Made by a program: the position numbers and the translations under genes. Positions 49,452-58,541 of a stretch of DNA of 64,000 bases are shown here, one piece after another. Source of the stretch: Burkholderiales bacterium (GTDB lineage: Bacteria; Pseudomonadota; Gammaproteobacteria; Burkholderiales; SG8-39). Below the pieces are notes generated by a model, which was given only the letters and a program-made list of their open reading frames with translations, did no database searches and had not been told where the DNA came from. The stretch is taken from the NCBI GenBank assembly GCA_014860355.1, contig JACZJV010000101.1:1-64000 (forward strand), read 5' to 3'. Every line of letters starts with the position of its first letter. The first letter of the stretch is position 1.

Positions 49452-49787
49452 ATGTCGTCTATCGAAGTAAACGGAAAATCCTACGAGACCGACGAGGAAG
49501 GCTATCTGGTCAACCTCGCCGAATGGGACGAGGACATCGGCAAGGTTCTTGCCCAGGGCGAGAACATCGACATGACGCCCAGCCATTGGGAGGTCGTCAA
49601 CTTCCTGCGCGATTACTACAACGAGTTCCAGATCGCCCCTGCGGTGCGGGTGCTCACCAAGGCGATCGGCAAGAAGCTCGGGCCGGACAAAGGCAACAGC
49701 CAGTACCTGTACGAGCTGTTTCCCTACGGCCCGGCGAAGCAGGCGTGCAAGATCGCCGGCCTGCCCAAGCCGACCGGCTGCATCTGA
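49452..49787 (+). CDS. dsrC: DsrC, sulfur-carrier substrate protein
   Basis: 111 residues from ATG 49452 with GAGAGGAG 8 nt upstream. The C-terminal arm KQACKIAGLPKPTGCI carries both redox cysteines, Cys99 and penultimate Cys110, spaced CX10C as in functional DsrC. It accepts sulfur from DsrEFH and presents it to DsrAB; the trisulfide or disulfide form is handled by DsrK. This is the real DsrC of the window, in contrast to the cysteine-less paralogue at 43730. Confidence 0.97.
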   Translation: MSSIEVNGKSYETDEEGYLVNLAEWDEDIGKVLAQGENIDMTPSHWEVVNFLRDYYNEFQIAPAVRVLTKAIGKKLGPDKGNSQYLYELFPYGPAKQACKIAGLPKPTGCI

Positions 49788-49876
49788 GGCAGAGGCGCAG
49801 AAGAAGCAGAGACTTGCGCAAATGAAGGCTTACTCCTTCGTTTCCTCCGCGCCACCCGGGCCGAGATGAGCATCCG

Positions 49877-50614
49877 ATGACGACGGCGACCGTCGTATTC
49901 GCGCTGTTGTTGTACGCGGCCGCGCTGCTGGGCGCGGCCGGGCTCGCTTGGCGTATCCGAGACTATGCGCGCACGCCCGCGCCGCTCAAGATCCCCACGA
50001 CCCCGGCACCGACGAGCACAGGTGGCGTGGTGCTGCGCATGCTGCGCGAGGTGACGCTGTTCGAAAGCCTGTTCAAGGCCAATCTCTGGATCTGGCTGTT
50101 CGGCTGGATGTTCCACGTCTCGCTGGCGCTGGTGCTCGCGCGCCATTTGCGCTATTTCACCGAACCGGTGTGGTTCTGGGTGGTGTGGATCCAGCCTTTC
50201 GGCCTGTACGCCGGCCTGGCCATGGCCGCGGGGCTCGCGGGACTGTGGGCGCGGCGCTTCCTGGTGGAGCGCATACGCTACATCTCGACGCCCTCGGATC
50301 ACCTGATGCTGGCGCTGCTCCTCGGAATTGCGCTCTCGGGCCTGTCGATGAAATTCCTCGACCACACCGACATCATCGCGGTAAAGGCCTACGCCCTGGG
50401 CCTGATATTTTTCGACTGGCAGCCCTTGCCCGCGCATCTCGGCCTGTACGTGCACCTGTTCCTGGTCGCGCTGCTGATGGGGATTTTTCCCTACTCCAAG
50501 CTGCTGCACGCACCGGGCGTGTTCTTCAGCCCCGGGCGCAACCAGGCGGACAACCCGCGCGAACGGCGCCACCTCGCCCCCTGGGCTGCCGAACTGGACA
50601 AAGCGAAGCTCTGA
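49877..50614 (+). CDS. dsrM: DsrM, heme b membrane subunit
   Basis: 245 residues from ATG 49877. About five hydrophobic helices and a NarI-like pattern are visible (NLWIWLFGWMFHVSLALVLARHLRYF, then HLGLYVHLFLVALLMGIFPYSKLLHAPG), with histidines placed to bind two b hemes. It exchanges electrons with menaquinone or ubiquinone and with DsrK. The C-terminal tail is soluble (NPRERRHLAPWAAELD). dsrK starts one base after the stop. Confidence 0.93.
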   Translation: MTTATVVFALLLYAAALLGAAGLAWRIRDYARTPAPLKIPTTPAPTSTGGVVLRMLREVTLFESLFKANLWIWLFGWMFHVSLALVLARHLRYFTEPVWFWVVWIQPFGLYAGLAMAAGLAGLWARRFLVERIRYISTPSDHLMLALLLGIALSGLSMKFLDHTDIIAVKAYALGLIFFDWQPLPAHLGLYVHLFLVALLMGIFPYSKLLHAPGVFFSPGRNQADNPRERRHLAPWAAELDKAKL

Positions 50615-50615
50615 C

Positions 50616-52109
50616 ATGGCTACTACCCAGCTTAGCGCCCCGCCGCTCAAACCCTATCCGGTGATTCCCATCCTGGAAGTCGGGGCGATGGCGGGGACCA
50701 AGAGCTTTCCCGCCAACGCACAGATACAGCAGGCGCTGGGGTTTCCGGGTGAACTGGTAGAAGACTGGCACGACAAGGCGATCGCCAAACTGGGCGAGCT
50801 GCTCGGAAAATACCGCTCGCTCAAGGTCTATCTGGACGCGTGCGTGCATTGCGGTGCCTGCACCGACAAATGCCATTATTTCCTCGGCACGGGCGATCCC
50901 AAGAACATGCCGGTCGCGCGCCAGGACCTGCTGCGCAAGGTCTATCGCCGCCATTTCACCTGGTCGGGAAAGCTGTTTCCGAAACTGGTCGGTGCCGAGG
51001 ACCTGACCAAGGAGGTGCTGGACGACTGGTATTCGTATTTCAACCAGTGCTCGGAATGCCGCCGCTGCTCGGTGTACTGCCCCTACGGCATCGACACCGC
51101 CGAGATCACCATGGCCGCGAGAGAGGTCATGGATTCGATCGGCCTGGGGACGAAATACACCAACGAGATCATCGGCAAGGTGCACAGGGTCGGCAACAAC
51201 CTCGGGCTCCCCGGTCCGGCGCTGCAGGACACGCTGTCCAGCATCGAGGAGGATCTCAAGGAAGAAACGGGCCTGGACATACGCCTTCCGGTCAACGAGA
51301 AGGGCGCCGAAGTGCTGCTGGTCACGCCTTCGGCCGATTTCTTCGCCGAACCCCATGTCTACAGCCTCATGGGCTACGCCAAGGTGTTCCACGCGGCGGG
51401 CATCAGCTGGACGCTTTCGACGCACGCGTCGGAAGCGGCCAACTTCGGCATGTTCATCGGGAACTACGCCCAGATGCAGAAAATCGCGACGCGCGTGCGC
51501 GAATCGGTGCTGGACCTGGGTGCGAAGCGCCTGGTGGTGGGCGAATGCGGCCATGCCTGGCGCGCTGCCTACAGCTTCTGGAACACGCTCATCGGACCGT
51601 TCGATTTTCTCGATCCCAACTACCCGGTGCCGCAGCATATCTGCGAGCTTACCTACGACCTGATTCAGCGCGGGGCGCTCAGCTTCGACAAGGGCGCCAA
51701 CGACAAGTACGTGGTCACCTTCCACGATTCGTGCAACGTCGCGCGAGCCTCGCGCATGGGCAGCCTGCCTGGCGGCCAGTTCGAGATACCGCGTGCCATC
51801 ATCCGCGCTGTCGCCCACAAGTTCGTCGATATGAACCCCGAAACGATACGCGAAAAGACCTTCTGCTGCGGCGGCGGCGGCGGCATCCTGACCGACGATC
51901 TGCTGGAGGTGCGCGTGAAGGGCGCGCTGCCGCGCATGGAGGCGCTGCAGGCGGTCGTCGAATCCGACGGCGTGAACTTCATGGCGACCATCTGCGCCAT
52001 CTGCAAGGCGCAGTTCAGCAAGGTTCTGCCGTACTACAAATTCAATATGGGCATGGTGGGCGGAGTGCACCAACTGGTGGGCAACGCGATCCGGCTCGGA
52101 CCCAAATAA
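50616..52109 (+). CDS. dsrK: DsrK, HdrD-like iron-sulfur subunit
   Basis: 497 residues from ATG 50616. Two 4Fe-4S motifs are CVHCGACTDKC and CSECRRCSVYCPYG. The C-terminal CCG domain shows GECGHAW, FHDSCNVARA, FCCGGGGG and CAICKAQF, the noncubane cluster site of heterodisulfide-reductase-like proteins. DsrK is the catalytic subunit of DsrMKJOP that acts on the DsrC disulfide or trisulfide at the cytoplasmic face. dsrL follows after 22 nt. Confidence 0.96.
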   Translation: MATTQLSAPPLKPYPVIPILEVGAMAGTKSFPANAQIQQALGFPGELVEDWHDKAIAKLGELLGKYRSLKVYLDACVHCGACTDKCHYFLGTGDPKNMPVARQDLLRKVYRRHFTWSGKLFPKLVGAEDLTKEVLDDWYSYFNQCSECRRCSVYCPYGIDTAEITMAAREVMDSIGLGTKYTNEIIGKVHRVGNNLGLPGPALQDTLSSIEEDLKEETGLDIRLPVNEKGAEVLLVTPSADFFAEPHVYSLMGYAKVFHAAGISWTLSTHASEAANFGMFIGNYAQMQKIATRVRESVLDLGAKRLVVGECGHAWRAAYSFWNTLIGPFDFLDPNYPVPQHICELTYDLIQRGALSFDKGANDKYVVTFHDSCNVARASRMGSLPGGQFEIPRAIIRAVAHKFVDMNPETIREKTFCCGGGGGILTDDLLEVRVKGALPRMEALQAVVESDGVNFMATICAICKAQFSKVLPYYKFNMGMVGGVHQLVGNAIRLGPK

Positions 52110-52131
52110 TGCACCTGCGAGGAGACGAAAA

Positions 52132-54075
52132 GTGTCGACCACACCCGAGCAACTCAGCACCGATCTAAGCTTCCGCCGCTATAACGAAGGCGAGGAAAAA
52201 TGGAAGCGCTGGCAGGACAAGATCTTCGAGGGCGACCATTCCTACAAATGCCCGACCTATGTGCAGGCGGTGCCGCCTTGCCAGGGTAGCTGCCCCTCGG
52301 GCGAGGACATTCGCGGCTGGCTCAACATCGTGCGCGGCATCGAGAAGCCGCCGGCGGGTGTGCCCTGGCAGGAATACGCGTTCCGCCGCATGACCGATGC
52401 GAATCCGTTCCCCTCGGTCATGGGCAGGGTGTGCCCGGCGCCGTGCGAGTCCGGCTGCAACCGCAATCAGGTCGAGGATTTCGTCGGCATCAACTCGATC
52501 GAGCACTTTATCGGCGAGTGGGCGCTCGCGCACGGCCTCGCCTTTCCCAAGCCCGAACGCGAGACCGGGAAGAAGGTGGCGATCATCGGCGGCGGGCCGG
52601 CGGGCCTCGCCTGCGCCTATCAGCTGCGGCGCAAGGGCCATGCCTGCACCATCTTCGACTCCAACGAGCACCTCGGCGGCATGATGCGTTACGGCATTCC
52701 CGGCTATCGCACGCCGCGCGACGTGCTCGACGGGGAAATCAAGCGCATCATCGACATGGGGGTGGAGGTGCGCCTCAATACCCAGGTCGGCAAGGACCTG
52801 AGCCTTGAAGACCTGCGGCGCGATTTCGACGCGGTGTTCGTGGGCCTCGGGGCGCAGTCGGGCAGCCCCCTGCCCATACCCGGCGCCGAAGCCCCGAACT
52901 GCATCGACGGCATCACCTTCCTGCGTGCGTTCAACGACGGGCGGCTCAAGCATGTAGGCAAGAGGGTGGTGGTGGTGGGCGGGGGCGATACCGCCATGGA
53001 CGTCGCCGCAGTGGCGCGCCGGCTCGGCCACATCACGCGCGAGCCGGAAGAATCGGCGCCGAAGCACCCTGTCCTCGGACAGATGGAACAGGACGTGGCC
53101 ACGGCGGCGCAGCAGGAAGGCGCGGACGTGCTCATCGCCTACCGCCGCACGGTCGCCGAAATGCCGGCCACCAAGCACGAAGTCGAGGCGGTTACGCGCG
53201 AAGGCGTGCGCATCATGACCTGCGTCGCGCCGGTGGCGGCCGTGCTGGGCCCGGACGGACGCGCGGTGGCGCTGCGCGTGATCAAGGTCGATTGGGTCAA
53301 CAAGAAGATGGTGCCGCAGGCCGGATCCGAATTCGACATCCCTTGCGACGTAATCGTCTCCGCCCTGGGCCAGACGGTGGACTTCACCGGCCTGGAGGAA
53401 TTCAAGAACGATCGCGGGCTGGTCAGCGCGGACAGGAACTATCAGGTCGCCAACAAGCCCGGCGTGTTCACCGGTGGCGATATCGTGCGGCCGCATCTTT
53501 TGACCACCGCCATCGGCCACGCCTGGATCGCGGCCGAGGGCATAGATCGCCATCTCAGGGGCGAGGAGCTGGAAAAGCGGCCGAAAATTGATGTGCATTA
53601 CTTCGACCTGGAGCGCAAGATGATCGAGAAAGGCCTCAAGCTCGACGAGGCGCACGAACCCCTGCGCGGCACCGACGCCTCGAGCGTCGCGGTGCACAAC
53701 TACGAAAACCGCTCCGACAGGTACGTGGTCACGCACGAGGAACTCTTCCTCGGCCATTTCGTGCATACACGGCGCAATGTGCGCCAGATCGTCCACCTCG
53801 ACGCGAAAAGCGCGGTGGGAAACTTCGAGGAGCGCATCGTGGCGCTGACCGAATCCGAGGCGCAGGCCGAGGCCACGCGCTGCATGAGTTGCGGGCAGTG
53901 TTTCGAGTGCGACAACTGCATCGTCTATTGTCCGCAATCGGCGGTCAAGAAAGTGCCCAAGGCGCAGGCGACCACCGGCCGCTATGTATATACGGAATAC
54001 GACCGCTGCATCGGCTGCCATATCTGCATGGATGTATGTCCCACCGGCTACATCAAGATGGGGCTGGAGGTGTAG
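52132..54075 (+). CDS. dsrL: DsrL, first copy (YRR motif present)
   Basis: 647 residues from GTG 52132 with GAGGAG 8 nt upstream. Order: an N-terminal GltD-like cluster domain (CPTYVQAVPPCQGSC; CPAPCESGCNR), FAD domain (IIGGGPAGLACAYQL, about 150-165), NAD(P)H domain (VVVGGGDTAMDVAAVARRLG, about 280-300), and a C-terminal double ferredoxin (CMSCGQCFECDNC; CIGCHICMDVCPTGY). Tyr337-Arg338-Arg339 in LIAYRRTVAEMPA is the GltD/NfnB-type motif linked to NADP(H) binding. DsrL moves electrons from DsrAB to a nicotinamide nucleotide during sulfur oxidation. A second dsrL follows after 79 nt. Confidence 0.95.
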   Translation: MSTTPEQLSTDLSFRRYNEGEEKWKRWQDKIFEGDHSYKCPTYVQAVPPCQGSCPSGEDIRGWLNIVRGIEKPPAGVPWQEYAFRRMTDANPFPSVMGRVCPAPCESGCNRNQVEDFVGINSIEHFIGEWALAHGLAFPKPERETGKKVAIIGGGPAGLACAYQLRRKGHACTIFDSNEHLGGMMRYGIPGYRTPRDVLDGEIKRIIDMGVEVRLNTQVGKDLSLEDLRRDFDAVFVGLGAQSGSPLPIPGAEAPNCIDGITFLRAFNDGRLKHVGKRVVVVGGGDTAMDVAAVARRLGHITREPEESAPKHPVLGQMEQDVATAAQQEGADVLIAYRRTVAEMPATKHEVEAVTREGVRIMTCVAPVAAVLGPDGRAVALRVIKVDWVNKKMVPQAGSEFDIPCDVIVSALGQTVDFTGLEEFKNDRGLVSADRNYQVANKPGVFTGGDIVRPHLLTTAIGHAWIAAEGIDRHLRGEELEKRPKIDVHYFDLERKMIEKGLKLDEAHEPLRGTDASSVAVHNYENRSDRYVVTHEELFLGHFVHTRRNVRQIVHLDAKSAVGNFEERIVALTESEAQAEATRCMSCGQCFECDNCIVYCPQSAVKKVPKAQATTGRYVYTEYDRCIGCHICMDVCPTGYIKMGLEV

Positions 54076-54154
54076 CTGCGAAGCTGCGCGCACCGGCGCG
54101 CGCACGCGCCAGTCACGCCAGTCTAAAACCGATTTACCGAACGGAGCATTACGG

Positions 54155-56113
54155 ATGTCGAGTACCACCGAACAAACCGGCGCCAAGGTCACTTTTCGCC
54201 GCTACAAGGACGGCGACGAGAAATGGAAGCGCTGGCAGGAGCAGATTTTCGATGCTGACCACTCGCACAAGTGCCCGACCTATATCCAGGCGACGCCGCC
54301 CTGCCAGGGCAGTTGCCCGGCGGGCGAGGACATCCGCGGCTACCTGAACATCGTGCGCGGCGTCGAAAAGCCGCCGGCCGGACTCAGCTGGCAGGAGTAT
54401 GCGTTTCGCCGTCTCGCCGGCGCCAACCCGTTCCCCTCGGTGATGGGGCGGGTGTGCCCGGCGCCCTGCGAATCGGGCTGCAACCGCAACGAGGTCGAGG
54501 ATTTCGTCGGCATCAACTCGGTGGAGCACTTCCTCGGCGACACGGCGATCGCCAGGAATTTCGGCTATGAAAAGCCCGCGGCGAGGAGCGGCAGGAAAGT
54601 CGCGGTGATCGGCGGCGGGCCGGCGGGACTGTCCTGCGCCTATCAGCTTGCGCGCAAGGGCCACGAGGTCACCATTTTCGACGAACACGCGGAGCTGGGC
54701 GGCATGATGCGCTACGGCATCCCGGGTTTCCGCACGCCGCGCAAGATTCTCGACGCCGAAATCCAGCGCATCCTCGACCTCGGCATCGAGACGCGGCTTT
54801 CCTGCCGCATCGGCACCGACCTCACGATGGAGCAGATCCGCGCCGAGTTCGACGCGGTGTTCCTCGGCCTGGGCGCGCAGTCGGGACGAGCGCTGCCCTG
54901 CGCGGGCAACGAGGCGCCGAACGTGGTCACGGCCACTGCGTTTCTGCAGGCATTCAATGACGGGCGCATGCGCCACGTCGGCAAGCGCGTGGTGGTTGTC
55001 GGCGGCGGGGACACCTCGATCGATGTCGTCACCGTCGCGCGGCGCCTCGGCCACATAGTTCACGCGCACGAGGCGGACCGCCCCGAGCGCGCCATCGCGA
55101 GCTACACCGCGCACGATGTCGCCGAAGTTTCGGCCAGGCAGGGCGCGCAGGTGGTGCTTACCTCGGTGTTCGCGGTCGACGGGATGCAGGCGAACAAGCA
55201 CGAGGTCGAGCAGGCCACGGCAGAGGGCATTACCATCCGCGGCAGCCTGACCCCGGTCGCGCTGGTGCTCGGCGCCGACGGTCGCGCTGCGGCGCTGCGC
55301 GTGGCGCAATGCGTAGCGAAAGTTGTCGGCGGCCGGCTCGAGGTCAAGCCCGTTCCCGGAACCGAGGAAGACATACCCGGCGACCTGTTCGTCTCTGCCA
55401 TCGGCCAGTCGGTGGACTTCACCGGACTGGAGGAATTCAACGACGGCAAAGGCGCGGTGAGCGCGGACAAGAACTACCAGGTCACGGGCAAGCCGGGCGT
55501 GTTCGTCGGCGGGGACATCGTGCGGCCGAACCTGTTGACCACGGCGATCGGGCACGGCTCGATTGCGGCCGACGGCATAGACCGGTTCCTGCGCGGCGAG
55601 ATGCTGGAGAAGCGTCCCAAGATCGACGTTCACCATTTCGACCTGGTGCGCAAGATGGTCGAGGCAGGCGTGAAGATCGTGGAGGAGAAGCTGGAACCGC
55701 AGCGCGGCACCGACGCTTCCAGCGCCGCCGTGCACAACTACGACGACCGTTCCAGCCGGCACGTGGTTCCGCACGAGGAACTGTTCCTGGGGTACTTTCC
55801 CAGCGTGCTGCGCAACAAGCGCCACACCATCACGCTGACCGAAGAAACCGCGCTAGGCAACTTTGACGAGCGCATCGTGGCGCTGGCCGAAGCCCAGGCG
55901 CAGGCCGAGGCCAAGCGCTGCATGAGTTGCGGGCAGTGTTTCGAATGCGACAACTGCGTGGTGTACTGCCCGCAGATCGCGGTCAAGAAGGTGCCGAAGG
56001 CGCAGTCGACCATGGGACGCTACGTCTATACCGACTACGACCGCTGCATCGGCTGCCATATCTGCGCCGATGTCTGTCCAACCGGGTACATCAAAATGGG
56101 CTTGGGCGAGTAA
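54155..56113 (+). CDS. dsrL: DsrL paralogue, second copy (YRR motif lost)
   Basis: 652 residues from ATG 54155. The architecture is the same as the first copy and most blocks are shared word for word (CPTYIQATPPCQGSC, IIGGGPAGL as VIGGGPAGL, GGGDTSIDVVTVARRLG, the double ferredoxin), but the segment after the NAD(P)H fold is rewritten. YRR becomes Ser337-Val338-Phe339 (VVLTSVFAVDGMQANKHE). This suggests altered nucleotide preference, NAD(H) or none, while FAD and cluster sites stay intact. It lies between the first dsrL and dsrJ in the operon. It is not a pseudogene: the frame, length and all cysteines are kept. Confidence 0.93.
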   Translation: MSSTTEQTGAKVTFRRYKDGDEKWKRWQEQIFDADHSHKCPTYIQATPPCQGSCPAGEDIRGYLNIVRGVEKPPAGLSWQEYAFRRLAGANPFPSVMGRVCPAPCESGCNRNEVEDFVGINSVEHFLGDTAIARNFGYEKPAARSGRKVAVIGGGPAGLSCAYQLARKGHEVTIFDEHAELGGMMRYGIPGFRTPRKILDAEIQRILDLGIETRLSCRIGTDLTMEQIRAEFDAVFLGLGAQSGRALPCAGNEAPNVVTATAFLQAFNDGRMRHVGKRVVVVGGGDTSIDVVTVARRLGHIVHAHEADRPERAIASYTAHDVAEVSARQGAQVVLTSVFAVDGMQANKHEVEQATAEGITIRGSLTPVALVLGADGRAAALRVAQCVAKVVGGRLEVKPVPGTEEDIPGDLFVSAIGQSVDFTGLEEFNDGKGAVSADKNYQVTGKPGVFVGGDIVRPNLLTTAIGHGSIAADGIDRFLRGEMLEKRPKIDVHHFDLVRKMVEAGVKIVEEKLEPQRGTDASSAAVHNYDDRSSRHVVPHEELFLGYFPSVLRNKRHTITLTEETALGNFDERIVALAEAQAQAEAKRCMSCGQCFECDNCVVYCPQIAVKKVPKAQSTMGRYVYTDYDRCIGCHICADVCPTGYIKMGLGE

Positions 56114-56168
56114 GAGGCCGTTGCAGATACGTATTTTTCATTTTGAAATGAAGTCCAGGGAGCGAGAA

Positions 56169-56567
56169 GTGAAACGTAACGGGATTGGAGCCTTGAGCAG
56201 CCGCGTCGCGCGCGCGGCCTGCGTGCTCGCGCTGTTGCTGCCCGTACTCGCGTTCGCCTCCGACCGGGTGCCCAAGCCGGTCATCGACATCGACAAGCCG
56301 GGCAAGTGCGTGGAAGACACGGCGACCATGCGCAGGGAGCATCCGGACCTGCTCCGGCACCAGCGCGACCTGACGATGCACGAGGGCGTACGCACGCGCA
56401 AGTACAGCCTCAAGCAGTGCGTTGCATGCCACGCCAGCACCAGGACCGGCAGCGTGCTCGGTGAGAAGGGTTTCTGCCAGAGCTGCCACACTTACGCGAG
56501 CGTCAGCATCGATTGCTTTCGCTGCCACTCGTCCAGGCCGAAGCCGTCCTCCGGAGCGAAGCCATGA
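56169..56567 (+). CDS. dsrJ: DsrJ, periplasmic triheme cytochrome c
   Basis: 132 residues from GTG 56169 with GGGAG about 7 nt upstream; ATG 56148 is also in frame. A signal peptide covers about 1-31 (AACVLALLLPVLAFAS) and may stay as an anchor. Three heme motifs are CVACH (84-88), CQSCH (103-107) and CFRCH (116-120). Cys47 in GKCVED fits the unusual His/Cys heme ligand known for DsrJ (Cys46 in Allochromatium). It is part of DsrMKJOP on the outer side of the membrane. Its stop overlaps dsrO. Confidence 0.95.
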   Translation: MKRNGIGALSSRVARAACVLALLLPVLAFASDRVPKPVIDIDKPGKCVEDTATMRREHPDLLRHQRDLTMHEGVRTRKYSLKQCVACHASTRTGSVLGEKGFCQSCHTYASVSIDCFRCHSSRPKPSSGAKP

Positions 56568-57310
56568 GCGCCGACAGGAACGAGGGGTTCAGCCGGCGCG
56601 GGTTTCTCGCCATCTCCGCGGCCACCCTGGGCGGGGTGATGCTGGCGCCGGGAATACGCCTGATCGAGATCGCCCGCGCGCGCGCGCCGGATCAGCCGGT
56701 GTCCGGGAAGGTGCGCTGGGGCCTGCTGATCGACACCAACAAGTGCGCTCCCGGCTGCGACGATTGCGTCAAGGCCTGCGCCACCGAGAACGGACTCAAG
56801 GACACCGGGCATCCGCGCACCGACGCGCAGTGGATACGCAAGGTCGAATTGAAGGACATGCGCACCGGCCGCAACAATTCCGTGCCGGTGATGTGCCAGC
56901 ATTGCGAGCATCCGCCCTGCGTCGACGTCTGCCCCACCGGCGCCTCGTTCAAACGCGCCGACGGCATCGTGCTGGTCGACCGGCACATCTGCATCGGCTG
57001 CCGCTATTGCATCATGGCCTGCCCGTACAAGGCGCGCACGATAGTGTTCGAGAACATCACCGACCAGAACCCGGACGTGCCGCGGGGCAGCGGCTGCGCC
57101 GAGAGTTGCACGCTGTGCGTGCACCGTGTCGACCGCGACCAGCAGCCCGCCTGTGTCGAAGCCTGTACCAGGGCGGGGCACAATGCGATGATCTTCGGCG
57201 ACCTGAACGATCCGCACAGCGAAATCGCGCAGCGCGTCGCGAAATACGCCAGCACGCAGATCCGGGCCGACCTGAAGCTCAATCCCGGCGTACGCTATCA
57301 AGGACTGTGA
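56564..57310 (+). CDS. dsrO: DsrO, periplasmic iron-sulfur subunit
   Basis: 248 residues; ATG 56564 overlaps the dsrJ stop (ATGA). The N-terminus has a twin-arginine signal (SRRGFLAISAATLGG), so the folded protein is exported by Tat. Cluster motifs: CAPGCDDCVKACATENG, CQHCEHPPCVDVCPTGAS, CIGCRYCIMACPYKA and CTLCVHRVDRDQQPAC with a final VEACT. It links DsrJ to the quinone-reactive DsrP. dsrP begins one base after the stop. Confidence 0.95.
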   Translation: MSADRNEGFSRRGFLAISAATLGGVMLAPGIRLIEIARARAPDQPVSGKVRWGLLIDTNKCAPGCDDCVKACATENGLKDTGHPRTDAQWIRKVELKDMRTGRNNSVPVMCQHCEHPPCVDVCPTGASFKRADGIVLVDRHICIGCRYCIMACPYKARTIVFENITDQNPDVPRGSGCAESCTLCVHRVDRDQQPACVEACTRAGHNAMIFGDLNDPHSEIAQRVAKYASTQIRADLKLNPGVRYQGL

Positions 57311-57311
57311 C

Positions 57312-58505
57312 ATGGCCGAATCCCTGATCTATTGCGAACTCGGCGGCAGCGGCCGCCGTTACTGGGCGCTGCTCGCATTGCTCGGCGTTCCCCTCGCGCT
57401 GGGCGCGTTCGCCTATTTCTACATCGAGCACTACGGCCATATCGCCACCGGCATGGACAACCAGATCGTCTGGGGCATGCCGCATGTGTTCGCGGTATTT
57501 CTCGTGATCGCTGCAACCGGTGCGCTCAACATCGCCATGGCGGCCTCGGTGTTCCGCAAGGCGGTCTACAGGCCCGTGGCGCCGCTGTCGGCGCTGGTGT
57601 CCCTCGCCCTGCTGGTCGGCGGCCTCGCGGTGCTGATGCTCGATCTGGGCCGATCAGACCGCATGATCGTGGCGATAACGAAATTGAACCCCGCATCGCT
57701 ATTCGCCCGCAGGGTCATTTTCTACGACGGCTTCATGCTCAGCGTCGGGGTATATCTTTGGTTCCTGCTCGAGCGGCGCATGAACCGCTATATCAAGCCG
57801 GCAGCCATTGTGGCTTTCTTCTGGCAGCTGTTGCTGGTCACCAGCACGGGCCTGGAGTTCGGCTTTAATTTTCGCGCGGTCTACGATTCCGTGCTGTACG
57901 CGCCGATGTTCATCGCGTTTTCGTCGGCCTACGGCGCGGCGGCATTGATTCTGGTCCTGCTTGCCGTTTGCCGCTGGGAAGAAAGACCGGTTTCGGACGA
58001 GTTGTTGCGCCGGCTCAAGAATTGGCTGGGCATTTCCGTCGGCGCTTCGCTGTTCTTCGCAGTACTGTTCCTCGGCACCAAGTACGAGCTCGCGCGCTCG
58101 CGCGACGTCGCGCGTTTTCTGCTGTTCGACGGCGGCGTGTACACTGCGCTGCTCTGGTTGGGCCAGATCGCCCTCGGCGGCATCGCGCCCCTCGCGCTGC
58201 TGCTGCGCTCGCCCTTGAGGCGCAGCGCCCTCGGCTGGGCCTGCGCTATGGTGATCCTGGGCGGGCTGGCGCAGATGTACGTCACCCTGATAGGCGGGCA
58301 GGCCTATCCGCAAATCCTGTTTCCCGGACTGGTCGAATCCAGCAGTTTCTTCGATGGCGAGATCCATCCCTATACGCCGAGCCTGGTGGAGGTTCTGCTC
58401 GGGATGGGTGCGGTGGCGCTTGCGGCGGCCATCATCGCCGTCGCGCTGCGCGCGCTTGCCATGCTGCCGACGCGGCTGGACCAGAGCGCCGGGCCGCAGG
58501 CCTGA
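57312..58505 (+). CDS. dsrP: DsrP, NrfD-type membrane subunit
   Basis: 397 residues from ATG 57312 with about ten hydrophobic helices. NrfD-type features are FRKAVYRPVAPLSALVSLALLVGGLAVLMLDLGRSD in the first half and the quinone-side helices after RRMNRYIK. DsrP exchanges electrons with quinone and with DsrO, completing the DsrMKJOP complex. The order dsrJ-dsrO-dsrP with overlaps is standard. dsrN follows after 36 nt. Confidence 0.94.
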   Translation: MAESLIYCELGGSGRRYWALLALLGVPLALGAFAYFYIEHYGHIATGMDNQIVWGMPHVFAVFLVIAATGALNIAMAASVFRKAVYRPVAPLSALVSLALLVGGLAVLMLDLGRSDRMIVAITKLNPASLFARRVIFYDGFMLSVGVYLWFLLERRMNRYIKPAAIVAFFWQLLLVTSTGLEFGFNFRAVYDSVLYAPMFIAFSSAYGAAALILVLLAVCRWEERPVSDELLRRLKNWLGISVGASLFFAVLFLGTKYELARSRDVARFLLFDGGVYTALLWLGQIALGGIAPLALLLRSPLRRSALGWACAMVILGGLAQMYVTLIGGQAYPQILFPGLVESSSFFDGEIHPYTPSLVEVLLGMGAVALAAAIIAVALRALAMLPTRLDQSAGPQA

Positions 58506-58541
58506 GCCCGCGCCTGCGGCCCTCAATGCCACCGCAATAAC

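Noticed and set aside
54155-56113. Second dsrL as an assembly duplication
   Set aside because: The two copies differ throughout, including rewritten segments and many silent changes, so they are true paralogues.
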